Shown: piece by piece, positions 26,767 through 36,387 of the stretch
Layout of the letters: each line of letters opens with the position of its first letter
Numbering within the stretch: the stretch's first letter is position 1
DNA from: Bacteroidales bacterium
Lineage (GTDB): Bacteria; Bacteroidota; Bacteroidia; Bacteroidales; VadinHA17
DNA: 53,828 bases
Direction: 5' to 3'
NCBI GenBank assembly: GCA_021371855.1
Contig: JAJFVL010000060.1
Location: 1-53,828, forward strand
The notes under the pieces: model-generated
Seen by the model: only the letters and a program-made list of their open reading frames with translations
Databases searched by the model: none
What the model was told of the DNA's origin: nothing
Made by a program: the position numbers and the translations under genes

Positions 26767-28752
26767 ATGATTAAAGAAAATCCGGATGACTCTGTTCGTG
26801 AAGAACAATTCGGGGCAAATGATAATGCTGCCGAAACTGAGGATACCACACATGCAGAAAATGCAACAGAAAAAGATTCACTGAACGTTGGTGAAGAACC
26901 TGAAGAGAAACAGAATGAAGTAGAGAAAGAGGAGTTTATAGAAGATCAAAACGCTGCGACCAAGTTTGAGAAGGAAGTATTTAGCCCCTCAAATGATAAT
27001 GCGTTTGACGATATTGAACTTCCCCCGGTTGATTATTCTGGTTATACAAAACATGACCTGATCGAAACATTAGCTCTTCTTGTAGAAAACAGGCCTCCTG
27101 CTGAAATAAGGGATGATGTAGAGAGGATCAAGATATTTATTTACAGGAAATTCAAGCTTGAAGCAGATGAAAGAAAGAAAAAGTTTCTTGATGAAGGCGG
27201 TAAGATTGAAGATTACAGATCGTGGGTTGATCCCGATGATGCAAGGGTAAAATATCTTCTTGAAAAGTATAAAGAAAAGAAATCTGATTATACTAAGGTT
27301 CAGGAAGCAGAAAAATATGATAACCTTAAGAAGAAATACGAGATAATTGATAAAATCAAGGATTTAGTCAACAAGGAAGAATCAATTAATAAAACTTTCC
27401 ATGATTTCAGAGCCCTTCAGAATGAATGGCATTCTATTGGAGTGGTTCCACAATCGTCATTGAAAGATATCTGGGAGAATTATCATCATTATGTAGAGAT
27501 CTTTTACGATTATATTAAAATAAATAAAGAATTAAAGGACCTTGACCTGAAAAAGAACCTTGAAGCAAAAGTCCGCTTATGCGAGAAAGCAGAGGAGCTT
27601 CTTCTTGAGCCAAATCCTGTAAATGCTTTCAGATCACTTCAGGACTTTCATAACCAGTGGCGTGAAATAGGGCCGGTACCTCAGGAATCCAAGAATGATA
27701 TCTGGGAAAGATTTAAAGAAGCCACATCACAGATCAATAAACGGCATCATGAGTATTTTGAAAAACAAAAAGACGATCAGCGGAAGAATCTCGATGCAAA
27801 AATAGCTATCTGTGAAGAAGTTGAAGCCATCAATCTGCTTGAGATAAAAAACTTCAGGGATTTTGATGAGAAAGCAAACAAAGTTGTTGATTTACAAAAA
27901 ATGTGGCGTTCTATTGGGTTTGCTCCAAAAAAACAAAACAATAAAGTATATCAAAGATTCAGGGAGGCCTGCGACGCTTTTTTCGAGAAGAAAAGAGCAT
28001 TCTATACTGACAACAAAGAGACCCAGCTTAATAACCTGCAGCTAAAGACAGAACTCTGTGTTCAGGCAGAAGCTCTTCAGGATAGCACCGACTGGAAGTC
28101 TACTTCCGATGCATTGATAAAGCTTCAGAAAGAATGGAAGATGATAGGTCCTGTCCCCCGTAAACAATCTGAAAGAAGCTGGAAAAGATTCAGAAAAGCC
28201 TGCGATCATTTTTTCAACAGGAAAGCTGAATTTTTCACTGATCTTGATACCTCATATGAAGATAATCTTAAAGCAAAATATGCAATCATTGAAGAGCTTG
28301 AAACATTTGATCCGGGTTCTGATGTACATGCTGCATTTGAACGTCTTAAAGAGCTTCAGAAGAAATGGACCGATATCGGATTTGTCCCGTTTAATATGAA
28401 AGATGAGATCACCAACAGGTACCGCAACGCCCTTAATAAGGAGTTCGATAAATTAAAAATTGGCGATGATGATAAGAGTATCCTTAAATATAAAACAAAA
28501 CTCGATAATCTTAAGGCAAATCCGAAAGCCTCAAGAAAAGTCCATAATGAAAGGGATAAGTTTTTTACCAAAATCAAACAACTTGAAAGCGACATTGTAT
28601 TGTGGGAGAATAATATTGGCTTTTTTGCAAAATCGACCAATGCCGATGCAATGATCAAAGAGGTAAAAGATAAAATCGAAAACGCTAAAAAGTTAATTAA
28701 GACTCTGGAAGAAAAAGTTAAGATGATAGATCAGTCAGGTCTTGACGATTAA
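26767..28752 (+). CDS. DUF349 repeat protein
   Basis: 661 residues from the first ATG, 26767. The first about 90 residues are acidic and disordered (Glu-rich). The rest is a chain of about five or six DUF349 units of roughly 75 residues, each with a core such as LQNEWHSIGVVPQ, FHNQWREIGPVPQE, LQKEWKMIGPVPRK or LQKKWTDIGFVPF followed by IWERF-type helices, and a C-terminal coiled coil. DUF349 proteins of Bacteroidetes are highly conserved but poorly characterised; the fold is helical and cytoplasmic. It is followed 41 bp later by pyrG. Confidence 0.9.
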   Translation: MIKENPDDSVREEQFGANDNAAETEDTTHAENATEKDSLNVGEEPEEKQNEVEKEEFIEDQNAATKFEKEVFSPSNDNAFDDIELPPVDYSGYTKHDLIETLALLVENRPPAEIRDDVERIKIFIYRKFKLEADERKKKFLDEGGKIEDYRSWVDPDDARVKYLLEKYKEKKSDYTKVQEAEKYDNLKKKYEIIDKIKDLVNKEESINKTFHDFRALQNEWHSIGVVPQSSLKDIWENYHHYVEIFYDYIKINKELKDLDLKKNLEAKVRLCEKAEELLLEPNPVNAFRSLQDFHNQWREIGPVPQESKNDIWERFKEATSQINKRHHEYFEKQKDDQRKNLDAKIAICEEVEAINLLEIKNFRDFDEKANKVVDLQKMWRSIGFAPKKQNNKVYQRFREACDAFFEKKRAFYTDNKETQLNNLQLKTELCVQAEALQDSTDWKSTSDALIKLQKEWKMIGPVPRKQSERSWKRFRKACDHFFNRKAEFFTDLDTSYEDNLKAKYAIIEELETFDPGSDVHAAFERLKELQKKWTDIGFVPFNMKDEITNRYRNALNKEFDKLKIGDDDKSILKYKTKLDNLKANPKASRKVHNERDKFFTKIKQLESDIVLWENNIGFFAKSTNADAMIKEVKDKIENAKKLIKTLEEKVKMIDQSGLDD

Positions 28753-28793
28753 TGAGATTGATTTCAAATATTTGAACTAATATTTTTTTTGCT

Positions 28794-30395
28794 TTGGCAG
28801 ACGTTAAATATGTATTTATTACCGGAGGAGTTACCTCTTCTCTTGGAAAAGGCATAATTTCAGCTTCTCTTGCTAAATTATTGCAGGCGAGAGGCTATTC
28901 GGTTACAATTCAAAAACTAGATCCGTATATCAATGTTGATCCGGGAACCCTCAATCCTTACGAACATGGGGAATGTTATGTAACTCTTGACGGGGCTGAA
29001 ACCGACCTTGACCTTGGTCATTATGAGAGATTTCTGAATGTGCCGACAAGCCAGGCAAACAATGTTACCACTGGACGTATATATCAGTCGGTTATTAATA
29101 AAGAAAGAAAAGGTGACTACCTGGGCAAAACGGTGCAGGTTATACCACATATAACTGATGAGATTAAAAGGAGAATTAAACTGGTAAGCTCAGGAAATAA
29201 ATTTGATATAGTTCTTACTGAAATCGGAGGTACTGTAGGAGATATTGAATCATTACCTTATATTGAATCAGTGCGACAATTGAAATGGGAGCTTGGCCCA
29301 CAAAACTGTATCGTTATCCACCTCACTCTTGTACCATATCTTTCTGCTTCGGGCGAATCAAAAACAAAGCCTACCCAGCATTCAGTTAAAGAACTTCAGG
29401 AGGCTGGTGTACAGCCTGATGTGCTTGTACTCAGAACAGAAAGAAACCTGAGCGCAGATATTAAAAAGAAAGTCGCTACCTTTTGTAACGTCAGTGAAAA
29501 TGCTGTTGTTGAATCAGTTGACGTTTCAACTATTTACGAAGTTCCTATAATGATGCTCCATCAAAAACTTGATCAGACAATATTGCAGAAAATGGGGCTT
29601 CAATTTGATAAAGAGCCGCCATTGACTCAATGGAGAGAGTTTCTTTTAAAACTTAATAACCCAAAACATTCGATAAAAATCGGACTGGTAGGAAAATATG
29701 TTGAACTTCCTGATGCATATAAGTCTATTTCGGAATCATTCGTTCATGGTGGAGCTATGAATGAATGTCATGTAAACTTAGAATATATTCATTCGGAGGA
29801 CATAACAGAAAAAAATGTAGAAGAAAAGCTTGCAGGATTGCAGGGAATTGTTGTTGCCCCCGGTTTTGGAGCCAGAGGAATAGATGGAAAAATTTTAACT
29901 GCACAATATGCCAGGGAAAATAATATACCCTTTTTGGGAATATGTCTGGGCATGCAATGTGCTGTTATTGAATTTGCAAGGAATGTTCTGAAGCTCGAAG
30001 GCGCTCATTCAACGGAAATAGACCATAAAACCAAGTACCCTGTGATTGATTTGATGGAGGAACAGAAAAGCGTTATAGATAAGGGAGGAACCATGAGGCT
30101 TGGAGGTTACAAATGCCTCATTGATAAAAAATCAAAGGCATTCAGCATTTACGGTAAAGAAGAAATCATTGAAAGACACAGACACAGGTATGAATTCAAT
30201 AATAAATTTTATGATGATTTTAAGAATAGTGGTATGATCCCGGTTGGAATTAATCCCGATTCAAAGCTTGTTGAAATAGTTGAAATACCAAGTCATAAAT
30301 GGTTCATAGGAGTGCAATTCCATCCTGAATACAGTAGTACTGTCATTAATCCACATCCTCTGTTCGTCAACTTTGTTAAAGCATGCATCGGATAA
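28794..30395 (+). CDS. pyrG: CTP synthase
   Basis: 533 residues, ATP-dependent amination of UTP to CTP with glutamine as donor. The synthase domain begins KYVFITGGVTSSLGKGI and contains DPYINVDPGTLNPYEHGE. The glutaminase domain (about 290-533) has the nucleophile Cys in GICLGMQCAVIE and the His-Glu pair in QFHPEYSS. The only sensible start is TTG at 28794, since the conserved N-terminus begins immediately after it and no ATG is available. CTP is also the family feedback inhibitor of the PyrBI enzyme encoded at 6829-8210. Confidence 0.98.
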   Translation: MADVKYVFITGGVTSSLGKGIISASLAKLLQARGYSVTIQKLDPYINVDPGTLNPYEHGECYVTLDGAETDLDLGHYERFLNVPTSQANNVTTGRIYQSVINKERKGDYLGKTVQVIPHITDEIKRRIKLVSSGNKFDIVLTEIGGTVGDIESLPYIESVRQLKWELGPQNCIVIHLTLVPYLSASGESKTKPTQHSVKELQEAGVQPDVLVLRTERNLSADIKKKVATFCNVSENAVVESVDVSTIYEVPIMMLHQKLDQTILQKMGLQFDKEPPLTQWREFLLKLNNPKHSIKIGLVGKYVELPDAYKSISESFVHGGAMNECHVNLEYIHSEDITEKNVEEKLAGLQGIVVAPGFGARGIDGKILTAQYARENNIPFLGICLGMQCAVIEFARNVLKLEGAHSTEIDHKTKYPVIDLMEEQKSVIDKGGTMRLGGYKCLIDKKSKAFSIYGKEEIIERHRHRYEFNNKFYDDFKNSGMIPVGINPDSKLVEIVEIPSHKWFIGVQFHPEYSSTVINPHPLFVNFVKACIG

Positions 30396-30475
30396 AATTG
30401 AATTGCAAAACATTGCGGTTCAATAATATAAATAATATTACTTATTAATAATTTAAATAAAACTTACCATAAAGA

Positions 30476-32443
30476 ATGGATAAAAATACAATAACAGGTC
30501 TTATCCTGATTTTTGCAATCTTCATAGGATTCAGTGTTTATAATAATAGCCGGTTAAATAAAGAATATGAGAAAACTGTTGCAGTAGCAGAGTCTCATTA
30601 TGCAAATGGAGAACTGGAAACAGCAAAAACTGAATTTATCAATGCTTTGAGATTTAAACCAAACAAGCCTGAGATTATTGCAAAAATAAATGAAATCAAT
30701 CTCAAACTGGGAGTTTCACAGGAAACTCCAAAGGTCGATACTGCGACTTCTCCAAAAATTCAAACTGAGATACCGGTGATTCCTGCAATTGCAGACTCAA
30801 TAGCAAACGTGGGGCAATATGGAGTTTTTTCAAATGCTTCCAAAGGGGAAAACGATTTCATTACACTTGAAAATAATAAGGTTGAACTTAAAATATCTCT
30901 TAAGGGAGGAAAGGTCTATTCTGCTCGTTTGAAAGATTATAAAACCTTCGATTCTCATCCTCTGATTCTGTTTTCAGGTGATTCGACCGTTTTCGGTTTT
31001 AAATTTTTTACTGCCGATAACAGAGCTGTTAAAACAAACGATCTCTACTTCAAACCAGTTTCTGACAAGAAGTCTTTTTTAGTGGATTCTAAACCGGAAA
31101 GTGTAAGTCTGCGATTACTGGCAGACAATAAAGGATATATAGAATTCAAATACACTCTTGCTCCTGATAAATACATGGTTGACTTTGAGGTTTCATTCAA
31201 TTCGATGGAAAACATCATAGCATCAAATCAAAGCAGTCTTGCATTGGATTGGAAAATGTACATACCTCAGCAGGAAAAAGGTCGGATTAACGAAGAGAGT
31301 TATTCAACTATTAATTACAAATATTTCCAGGGTGATGTCGATGGCTTGAAGTTAAGATCAAGCAAGGATGAAAAAAGTGACATCACTACTAAACTAAGCT
31401 GGGTCTCATTTCAGGATCAGTTTTTCTCATCAATTTTAGTTACAAACGATTTTTTTCTGAGTGGTTCCGTTTCATCGACGCATACACCTACTTCAGAGAA
31501 ATATATAAGATATTACGAGACAGAGGTAGGGGTGCCATTTAGCACGACCTCCGCTAAACCCATCAGTTTGAAGTTGTATTTTGGGCCAAATCATATTCTT
31601 ACACTTAAGAAAGAAGGTCTTCAGCTTGAAAAGGTAGTCTTTCTCGGCAGAAATATTATAAGCTGGATAAACAGATTCATCATTATCCCGATTTTCAACT
31701 GGCTTGAGAAATACATTGCAAGTTATGGTCTTATTATCCTGATTCTTACCATTATAATTAAGATTGTATTGTTCCCTCTTACATTTAAATCATACAAGTC
31801 ACAGGCAAAGATGCAGGTGCTTAAACCTTTGATAGATGAACTTGGGAAGAAATTTACCAAGAAGGAAGATGCAATGAAAAAACAACAGGCTACTATGGAT
31901 CTGTATAAAAGAGCAGGTATAAATCCTATGGGAGGATGTCTTCCAATGCTTTTGCAGATGCCTATATTATTCGCCATGTTCAGGTTCTTCCCTGTTTCAA
32001 TTGAATTAAGACAGGAATCCTTTTTATGGGCAACTGACTTGTCAACTTATGATTCAATATTAACACTTCCATTTAACATTCCTATGTATGGTGATCATGT
32101 CAGCCTCTTTACAATTCTTATGACTTTAGCTACTATCCTTACAATGAAAATGTCTGGATCTACGGGTACAGATCAGCCCGGAATGAAGCTGATGATGTAT
32201 ATGATGCCGGTAATGTTCATGTTTATGCTTAATAATTTCTCATCAGGACTTACCTATTATTACTTTCTTGCCAATATTTTGTCATACGGGCAGAATGTAG
32301 TAATGAAAAGATTCATCAATGCTGATGCGGTTTTAGCAACCCTCGAAGAAAATAAAAAGAAGCCCGTTAAGAAATCTAAATGGCAGCAACGACTTGAAGC
32401 TGCCGCCAAACAGCAGGGCATGAATATGCCAAAGAAGAGATAA
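30476..32443 (+). CDS. yidC: membrane protein insertase YidC
   Basis: 655 residues. The first helix (TITGLILIFAIFIGFSVY) is followed by a stretch (about 28-75) that reads like a single TPR (AVAESHYANGELETAKTEF ... LRFKPNKPEIIAKI), then the periplasmic P1 domain (about 110-370) and the conserved five-helix insertase core (about 395-620) with KAGINPMGG-like KRAGINPMGGCLPML and QMPILFAMFRFFP. The basic C-terminal tail fits ribosome contact. It inserts proteins into the inner membrane with or without SecYEG. The TPR-like insertion is uncommon outside this phylum. Confidence 0.97.
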   Translation: MDKNTITGLILIFAIFIGFSVYNNSRLNKEYEKTVAVAESHYANGELETAKTEFINALRFKPNKPEIIAKINEINLKLGVSQETPKVDTATSPKIQTEIPVIPAIADSIANVGQYGVFSNASKGENDFITLENNKVELKISLKGGKVYSARLKDYKTFDSHPLILFSGDSTVFGFKFFTADNRAVKTNDLYFKPVSDKKSFLVDSKPESVSLRLLADNKGYIEFKYTLAPDKYMVDFEVSFNSMENIIASNQSSLALDWKMYIPQQEKGRINEESYSTINYKYFQGDVDGLKLRSSKDEKSDITTKLSWVSFQDQFFSSILVTNDFFLSGSVSSTHTPTSEKYIRYYETEVGVPFSTTSAKPISLKLYFGPNHILTLKKEGLQLEKVVFLGRNIISWINRFIIIPIFNWLEKYIASYGLIILILTIIIKIVLFPLTFKSYKSQAKMQVLKPLIDELGKKFTKKEDAMKKQQATMDLYKRAGINPMGGCLPMLLQMPILFAMFRFFPVSIELRQESFLWATDLSTYDSILTLPFNIPMYGDHVSLFTILMTLATILTMKMSGSTGTDQPGMKLMMYMMPVMFMFMLNNFSSGLTYYYFLANILSYGQNVVMKRFINADAVLATLEENKKKPVKKSKWQQRLEAAAKQQGMNMPKKR

Positions 32444-32469
32444 CTGGTTAAAGAACTGTTATAAGAAAG

Positions 32470-32493
32470 GCATCGCGAAAGCGATGCTTTTTT
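32470..32493 (+). terminator. rho-independent terminator after yidC
   Basis: GCATCGC and GCGATGC pair perfectly around GAAA, followed by six T residues. It lies 26 bp after the yidC stop. Confidence 0.92.
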
Positions 32494-32564
32494 GTTAATA
32501 TTTTATTATAGTATTCTTTGATTGAAATATAATTATTAAATTTATTTATTCCAATACCAGGGTA

Positions 32565-33596
32565 ATGCGCAAAAAATTCAAGAATAAAGATTTAGCCGCC
32601 AGGCTGGGGGTATCTGGTACGTTAGTATCGCTTGTCCTTAACAATAAAGCCGATCAGCAGGGCATACGGAAAGACACTCAGGAGAAAGTACTCACTCTTG
32701 CCAGGCAGATGGGCTATTTTGAATCGTTGCATGAAAAAGATGAAGTTGCCCCGGTTGATGAAAATCCGGGTGTAATAGGAATGGTAGTTCCTTCGCTGGA
32801 TGATCCATTTGTTTATCAAATAGCTCCATTTCTTCATAAAGTATTTTCTGACATAGGAGTAGGCTTTTCACTCGTGACAAAAGATCCTGATGATCAAAGG
32901 TACGACAGGCTTATAGGAGCATTCAAAAAATTCTATTGTGGCCTTATACTACTTGGAGATACGGCAGATGAGAATACAGTCAGATCACTGCGGAGCACCA
33001 ATTATCCATTTATTCTATTAGAAAAATCGGTGAAATTACGGCTGAACACTGTCAATACCGATACTGTTTATGGCGCCATGCTCATAGTAAATCATATTGA
33101 AAAACTTGGTTATAAAAACATTATAATTATTACTGACCGTAAATCTTTTCGTTCAGATCCAACTGCTACTCAGAATGTTCTCAATGCCATCGAACAAAAA
33201 ACTGACATAAACCGCCCTGTAGTTGTGGAAATCGATAATTCACATTCTTTCAATGATATGGATCTTGGCCAGTTTGAAAAATATCTTCGCCCTCCGTACA
33301 GGGCTGATGTGATTATAATTATGAATGCTGACCTCGTTTACCCGATAATTACTGTACTCAGGAAAAGAAAGCTGCGGATTCCCCAGGATATAGCGCTTGT
33401 GTCGATGGAAGAAGGACCCGGATTTGACCTGATGTATTCTCCAATAACATGTCTGCGAAAACCTCTGTCGATTATGTCGATGAAAATTGCAAATATGATC
33501 TGGTCGGAAGTTAAAAATTCAGGAAAAGGAAAATTTAAACGACAGGTCAATATTACTCCCGAACTTATAATAAGAAGTTCCTGCGGTACAGTTTAA
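32565..33596 (+). CDS. LacI-family transcriptional regulator
   Basis: 343 residues. The N-terminal helix-turn-helix reads KNKDLAARLGVSGTLVSLVLNNKA, followed by the hinge and a periplasmic-binding-like effector domain (about 65-335; GVIGMVVPSLDDPF, IILLEKSV-like core, DIALVSMEEGPGFDLMYSPI). The HTH is slightly unusual (SGTLVSLVLN in place of the common SxxTVSRALN). The next gene, a transglutaminase lipoprotein, follows after 12 bp and is likely cotranscribed. The effector is not predictable. Confidence 0.92.
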   Translation: MRKKFKNKDLAARLGVSGTLVSLVLNNKADQQGIRKDTQEKVLTLARQMGYFESLHEKDEVAPVDENPGVIGMVVPSLDDPFVYQIAPFLHKVFSDIGVGFSLVTKDPDDQRYDRLIGAFKKFYCGLILLGDTADENTVRSLRSTNYPFILLEKSVKLRLNTVNTDTVYGAMLIVNHIEKLGYKNIIIITDRKSFRSDPTATQNVLNAIEQKTDINRPVVVEIDNSHSFNDMDLGQFEKYLRPPYRADVIIIMNADLVYPIITVLRKRKLRIPQDIALVSMEEGPGFDLMYSPITCLRKPLSIMSMKIANMIWSEVKNSGKGKFKRQVNITPELIIRSSCGTV

Positions 33597-33608
33597 TCTT
33601 TAAAAAAA

Positions 33609-36227
33609 ATGAAAATATTTTCACACCTTTTTCTTTTCCTTATAATTGCCCTGACTTCTGGTTGTTCCGGTAGACATCTCATAAATAATAAGGAATACCT
33701 GACAATTGTCGGCAAATCCTTTGAAGAAAGAAAACAATTGGCTGATAACAGAAACGTTGCTCTTTTCGCGGTCTTCAACAGGAAACTTTCAGTTAAACAG
33801 ACAGAAGCTCTTAAATTTCTCTATGCATTCATGCCGTTAAGCGACCTGGCTGATTATGACGGTGAATTCTTCTTTGCTAATATCGAAATGTCATTACGTG
33901 CAAAAGAGGAGACTTCATGGGGAAAAGAAATTCCTGAAGACATTTTTCTTCATTATGTTCTTCCATGCAGGGTAAATAATGAAAACCTTGACTCATTTCG
34001 TATCGTATATTATGATGAAATACTCAACAGGGTCAGGAATAAAAATATTCGGGAGGCTGCTCTTGAAATAAATCACTGGTGTCACGAAAAAGTAAGCTAT
34101 CAACCTGCCGATATAAGGACATCTGCGCCTATGAGTACGATCCTGTCAGCAAGAGGCAGGTGCGGCGAGGAATCAACGTTTACTGTGGCTGCTCTCAGAA
34201 CTGCAGGGATACCTGCACGTCAGGTATATACACCACGCTGGGCTCACAGCGATGATAACCATGCATGGGTGGAAATCTGGTTAAGTGGAGAGTGGTTCTA
34301 TATGGGGGCCTGTGAACCTGAACCTGTTCTTGATCTGGGCTGGTTTACAGAACCTGCAAGAAGAGCTATGCTTGTAAACACAAAATCATTCGGAACTGCC
34401 CTGGGTAATGAAAATGCAATTAACAAGTTTAAAAACTATACTGAAGTCAACAGTTTATCGAAATATTCTGTTACAAAAAAAATCTTCGTAAAAGTTCTTG
34501 ATAATAAAGGAGATCCTGTACAAGATGCGAAGGTTGAATACCAGCTTTATAATTATGCTGAATTTTACCCTCTTGCTACTGTTCCGACAAATAGTGGTGG
34601 CTTAAGCCGGTTCGAAACAGGATTAGGTGATCTTATGGTCTGGGCACATAAAGGTGATGATTTTGATTATAAGAAAATTACAGTGAATGAAACAGACACT
34701 TTAATTTTGAAATTTACCAGGAATGTAAATGAAAGTTACGGCATCGATATTGATTTTATTGCCCCAATGACCCGGTCTGTGCTTCCGGGTCCCTCGAAGG
34801 AATTAATTGAACAAAATTCAAAGAGGCTCACAGAGGAAAACACCATCCGTGATAAATATATCAGTTCATGGATTAAACCGGCAGAGGTTAAGGACCTGGC
34901 CCTGAAGTTGAGTGTTGATACTGCAAAATTGACGGACTTTTTTAACCGAAGTATGGGCAATTACTCAGAGATAAGATCCTTTCTGTTATCAACACCCGAT
35001 TCATTGGTGCCACTTGCCTGTTCAATGCTTGAGATACTTCCTGACAAGGATCTTCGCGACACCAAAGGTTATATTCTTTCTGACCATTTGAAGAATTGCA
35101 CAATACCTGATTGTCATATCGATAGACAACAATCTGATATTGTTTTAAATTATGTTCTTAATCCGAGAATTGACAATGAATTAATTGTCGGATGGCGAAG
35201 CTTTTTTAAAAAAAATCTGCCTTCAAAATTAAGAGAAAATGCATATTCTTATCCCACATTAGTTATTCAATATCTGAACGATAATATCAAAATTTGCAAT
35301 GAAGAAAACTATTATAAAACACCTCTGACTCCCAAAGGTGTGTTTGATCTAAAAGTATCAGATACTCATTCACGTTCAATTTGTTTTGTTGCAATATGCC
35401 GGAGTCTTGGAATTCCATCACGGCTTGAACCTGGCAGTATGGTTCCTCAATATTTCTTTAATAATGTATGGAACGATGTGTGGTTTGCTGATCAGAACAA
35501 ACCTTCCCAGGGAAAGGGATATCTGAAACTTGTTTCTTCAGAAAAAAATCCGGTACCGGAATACTACCATCATTTCACATTGGCAAAATTTGAAAATGGC
35601 CGCTATAATACTATGGAATACGAAGAAAATAAAAAGATCACTGATTTTAAAGAATTGTCTCTTGCTCCTGGAAATTACATGCTTGTCACCGGCAACAGGC
35701 CAGACGACAAAAAAGTGTTATCGAATGCGACTTTTTTTAATCTCGCTGAATCTGAGCATAAAACCCTGGAGATAACGCTTCGTAAAGAGATGCCTGATAA
35801 TACTATTCTGGGGAAAATTGACCTTAATAAAATTGGCAGTCTGTTTAGTGAAAAGAAAGAAATATTCATGAAGGGAACAGTAATTATCTGGATTGAGCCT
35901 GAGAATGAGCCTACCAGGCATATTTTCAACGATCTGCCACCTTTAAAAAACGAACTTGATTCATGGGGAGGATATTTTCTGTTTTTGTCAGGATCACTTA
36001 ATGATAAAATTGACCTAAATCCTGACGAGATTAATAAACTGCCATCAAATTCCCTGTGGGGTACAGATGATCATTATTCGTTGTTAAGCGAAAATCTGTA
36101 CTCCGGTATACCATTCAATGCGGTTTTCCCGCTGGTGATCCAGACCGACAAAGATGGCAACATCATTTTCAGATCAGAAGGTTACAGGATCGGAATAGGG
36201 GAGCAGATACTGAAGAATATCAGGTAA
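33609..36227 (+). CDS. lipoprotein with transglutaminase-like domain
   Basis: 872 residues with lipobox LTSGC. The transglutaminase core (about 150-250) has Cys185 in SARGRCGEES, His218 in DDNHAWVEIW and an Asp near 242 (PVLDLGW), so it is catalytically plausible. A beta-sandwich (about 290-370) follows. A second transglutaminase-like half (about 560-640, FVAICRSLGIPSRLEP and NDVWFADQN) has the same fold logic but no nucleophile Cys in the expected Arg-x-Gly-Cys context (it reads HSRSICFVA). Related proteins occur in Bacteroides near sugar regulators and may act as proteases or in surface protein processing; that is inference. Coupled to the LacI gene. Confidence 0.82.
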   Translation: MKIFSHLFLFLIIALTSGCSGRHLINNKEYLTIVGKSFEERKQLADNRNVALFAVFNRKLSVKQTEALKFLYAFMPLSDLADYDGEFFFANIEMSLRAKEETSWGKEIPEDIFLHYVLPCRVNNENLDSFRIVYYDEILNRVRNKNIREAALEINHWCHEKVSYQPADIRTSAPMSTILSARGRCGEESTFTVAALRTAGIPARQVYTPRWAHSDDNHAWVEIWLSGEWFYMGACEPEPVLDLGWFTEPARRAMLVNTKSFGTALGNENAINKFKNYTEVNSLSKYSVTKKIFVKVLDNKGDPVQDAKVEYQLYNYAEFYPLATVPTNSGGLSRFETGLGDLMVWAHKGDDFDYKKITVNETDTLILKFTRNVNESYGIDIDFIAPMTRSVLPGPSKELIEQNSKRLTEENTIRDKYISSWIKPAEVKDLALKLSVDTAKLTDFFNRSMGNYSEIRSFLLSTPDSLVPLACSMLEILPDKDLRDTKGYILSDHLKNCTIPDCHIDRQQSDIVLNYVLNPRIDNELIVGWRSFFKKNLPSKLRENAYSYPTLVIQYLNDNIKICNEENYYKTPLTPKGVFDLKVSDTHSRSICFVAICRSLGIPSRLEPGSMVPQYFFNNVWNDVWFADQNKPSQGKGYLKLVSSEKNPVPEYYHHFTLAKFENGRYNTMEYEENKKITDFKELSLAPGNYMLVTGNRPDDKKVLSNATFFNLAESEHKTLEITLRKEMPDNTILGKIDLNKIGSLFSEKKEIFMKGTVIIWIEPENEPTRHIFNDLPPLKNELDSWGGYFLFLSGSLNDKIDLNPDEINKLPSNSLWGTDDHYSLLSENLYSGIPFNAVFPLVIQTDKDGNIIFRSEGYRIGIGEQILKNIR

Positions 36228-36368
36228 ATGAGACTTTTCTTACCCCCACCATGCTCTATCCTGACATTAATTATCTTTGTAGGATCGACATTTTCAGGGA
36301 ATACAAAAGCAGAGAGTATCGATCATTTTATTGATAATGGTTTCCCCGAATTCATAAGATATATCTGA
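36228..36368 (+). pseudogene. 46-codon remnant of a secreted protein gene
   Basis: An ATG immediately after the transglutaminase stop opens a 46-codon frame with a signal-like segment (ILTLIIFVGSTFSG) and about 22 further residues (AESIDHFIDNGFPEFI) before TGA. It looks like the N-terminus of a secreted enzyme cut short, perhaps a serine hydrolase, but the piece is too short to name. It converges on the btuD-like gene 19 bp away, so a rearrangement at the edge of the B12 locus may have removed the rest. Confidence 0.4.
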
Positions 36369-36387
36369 TTGCCATTGCTGCTATATA

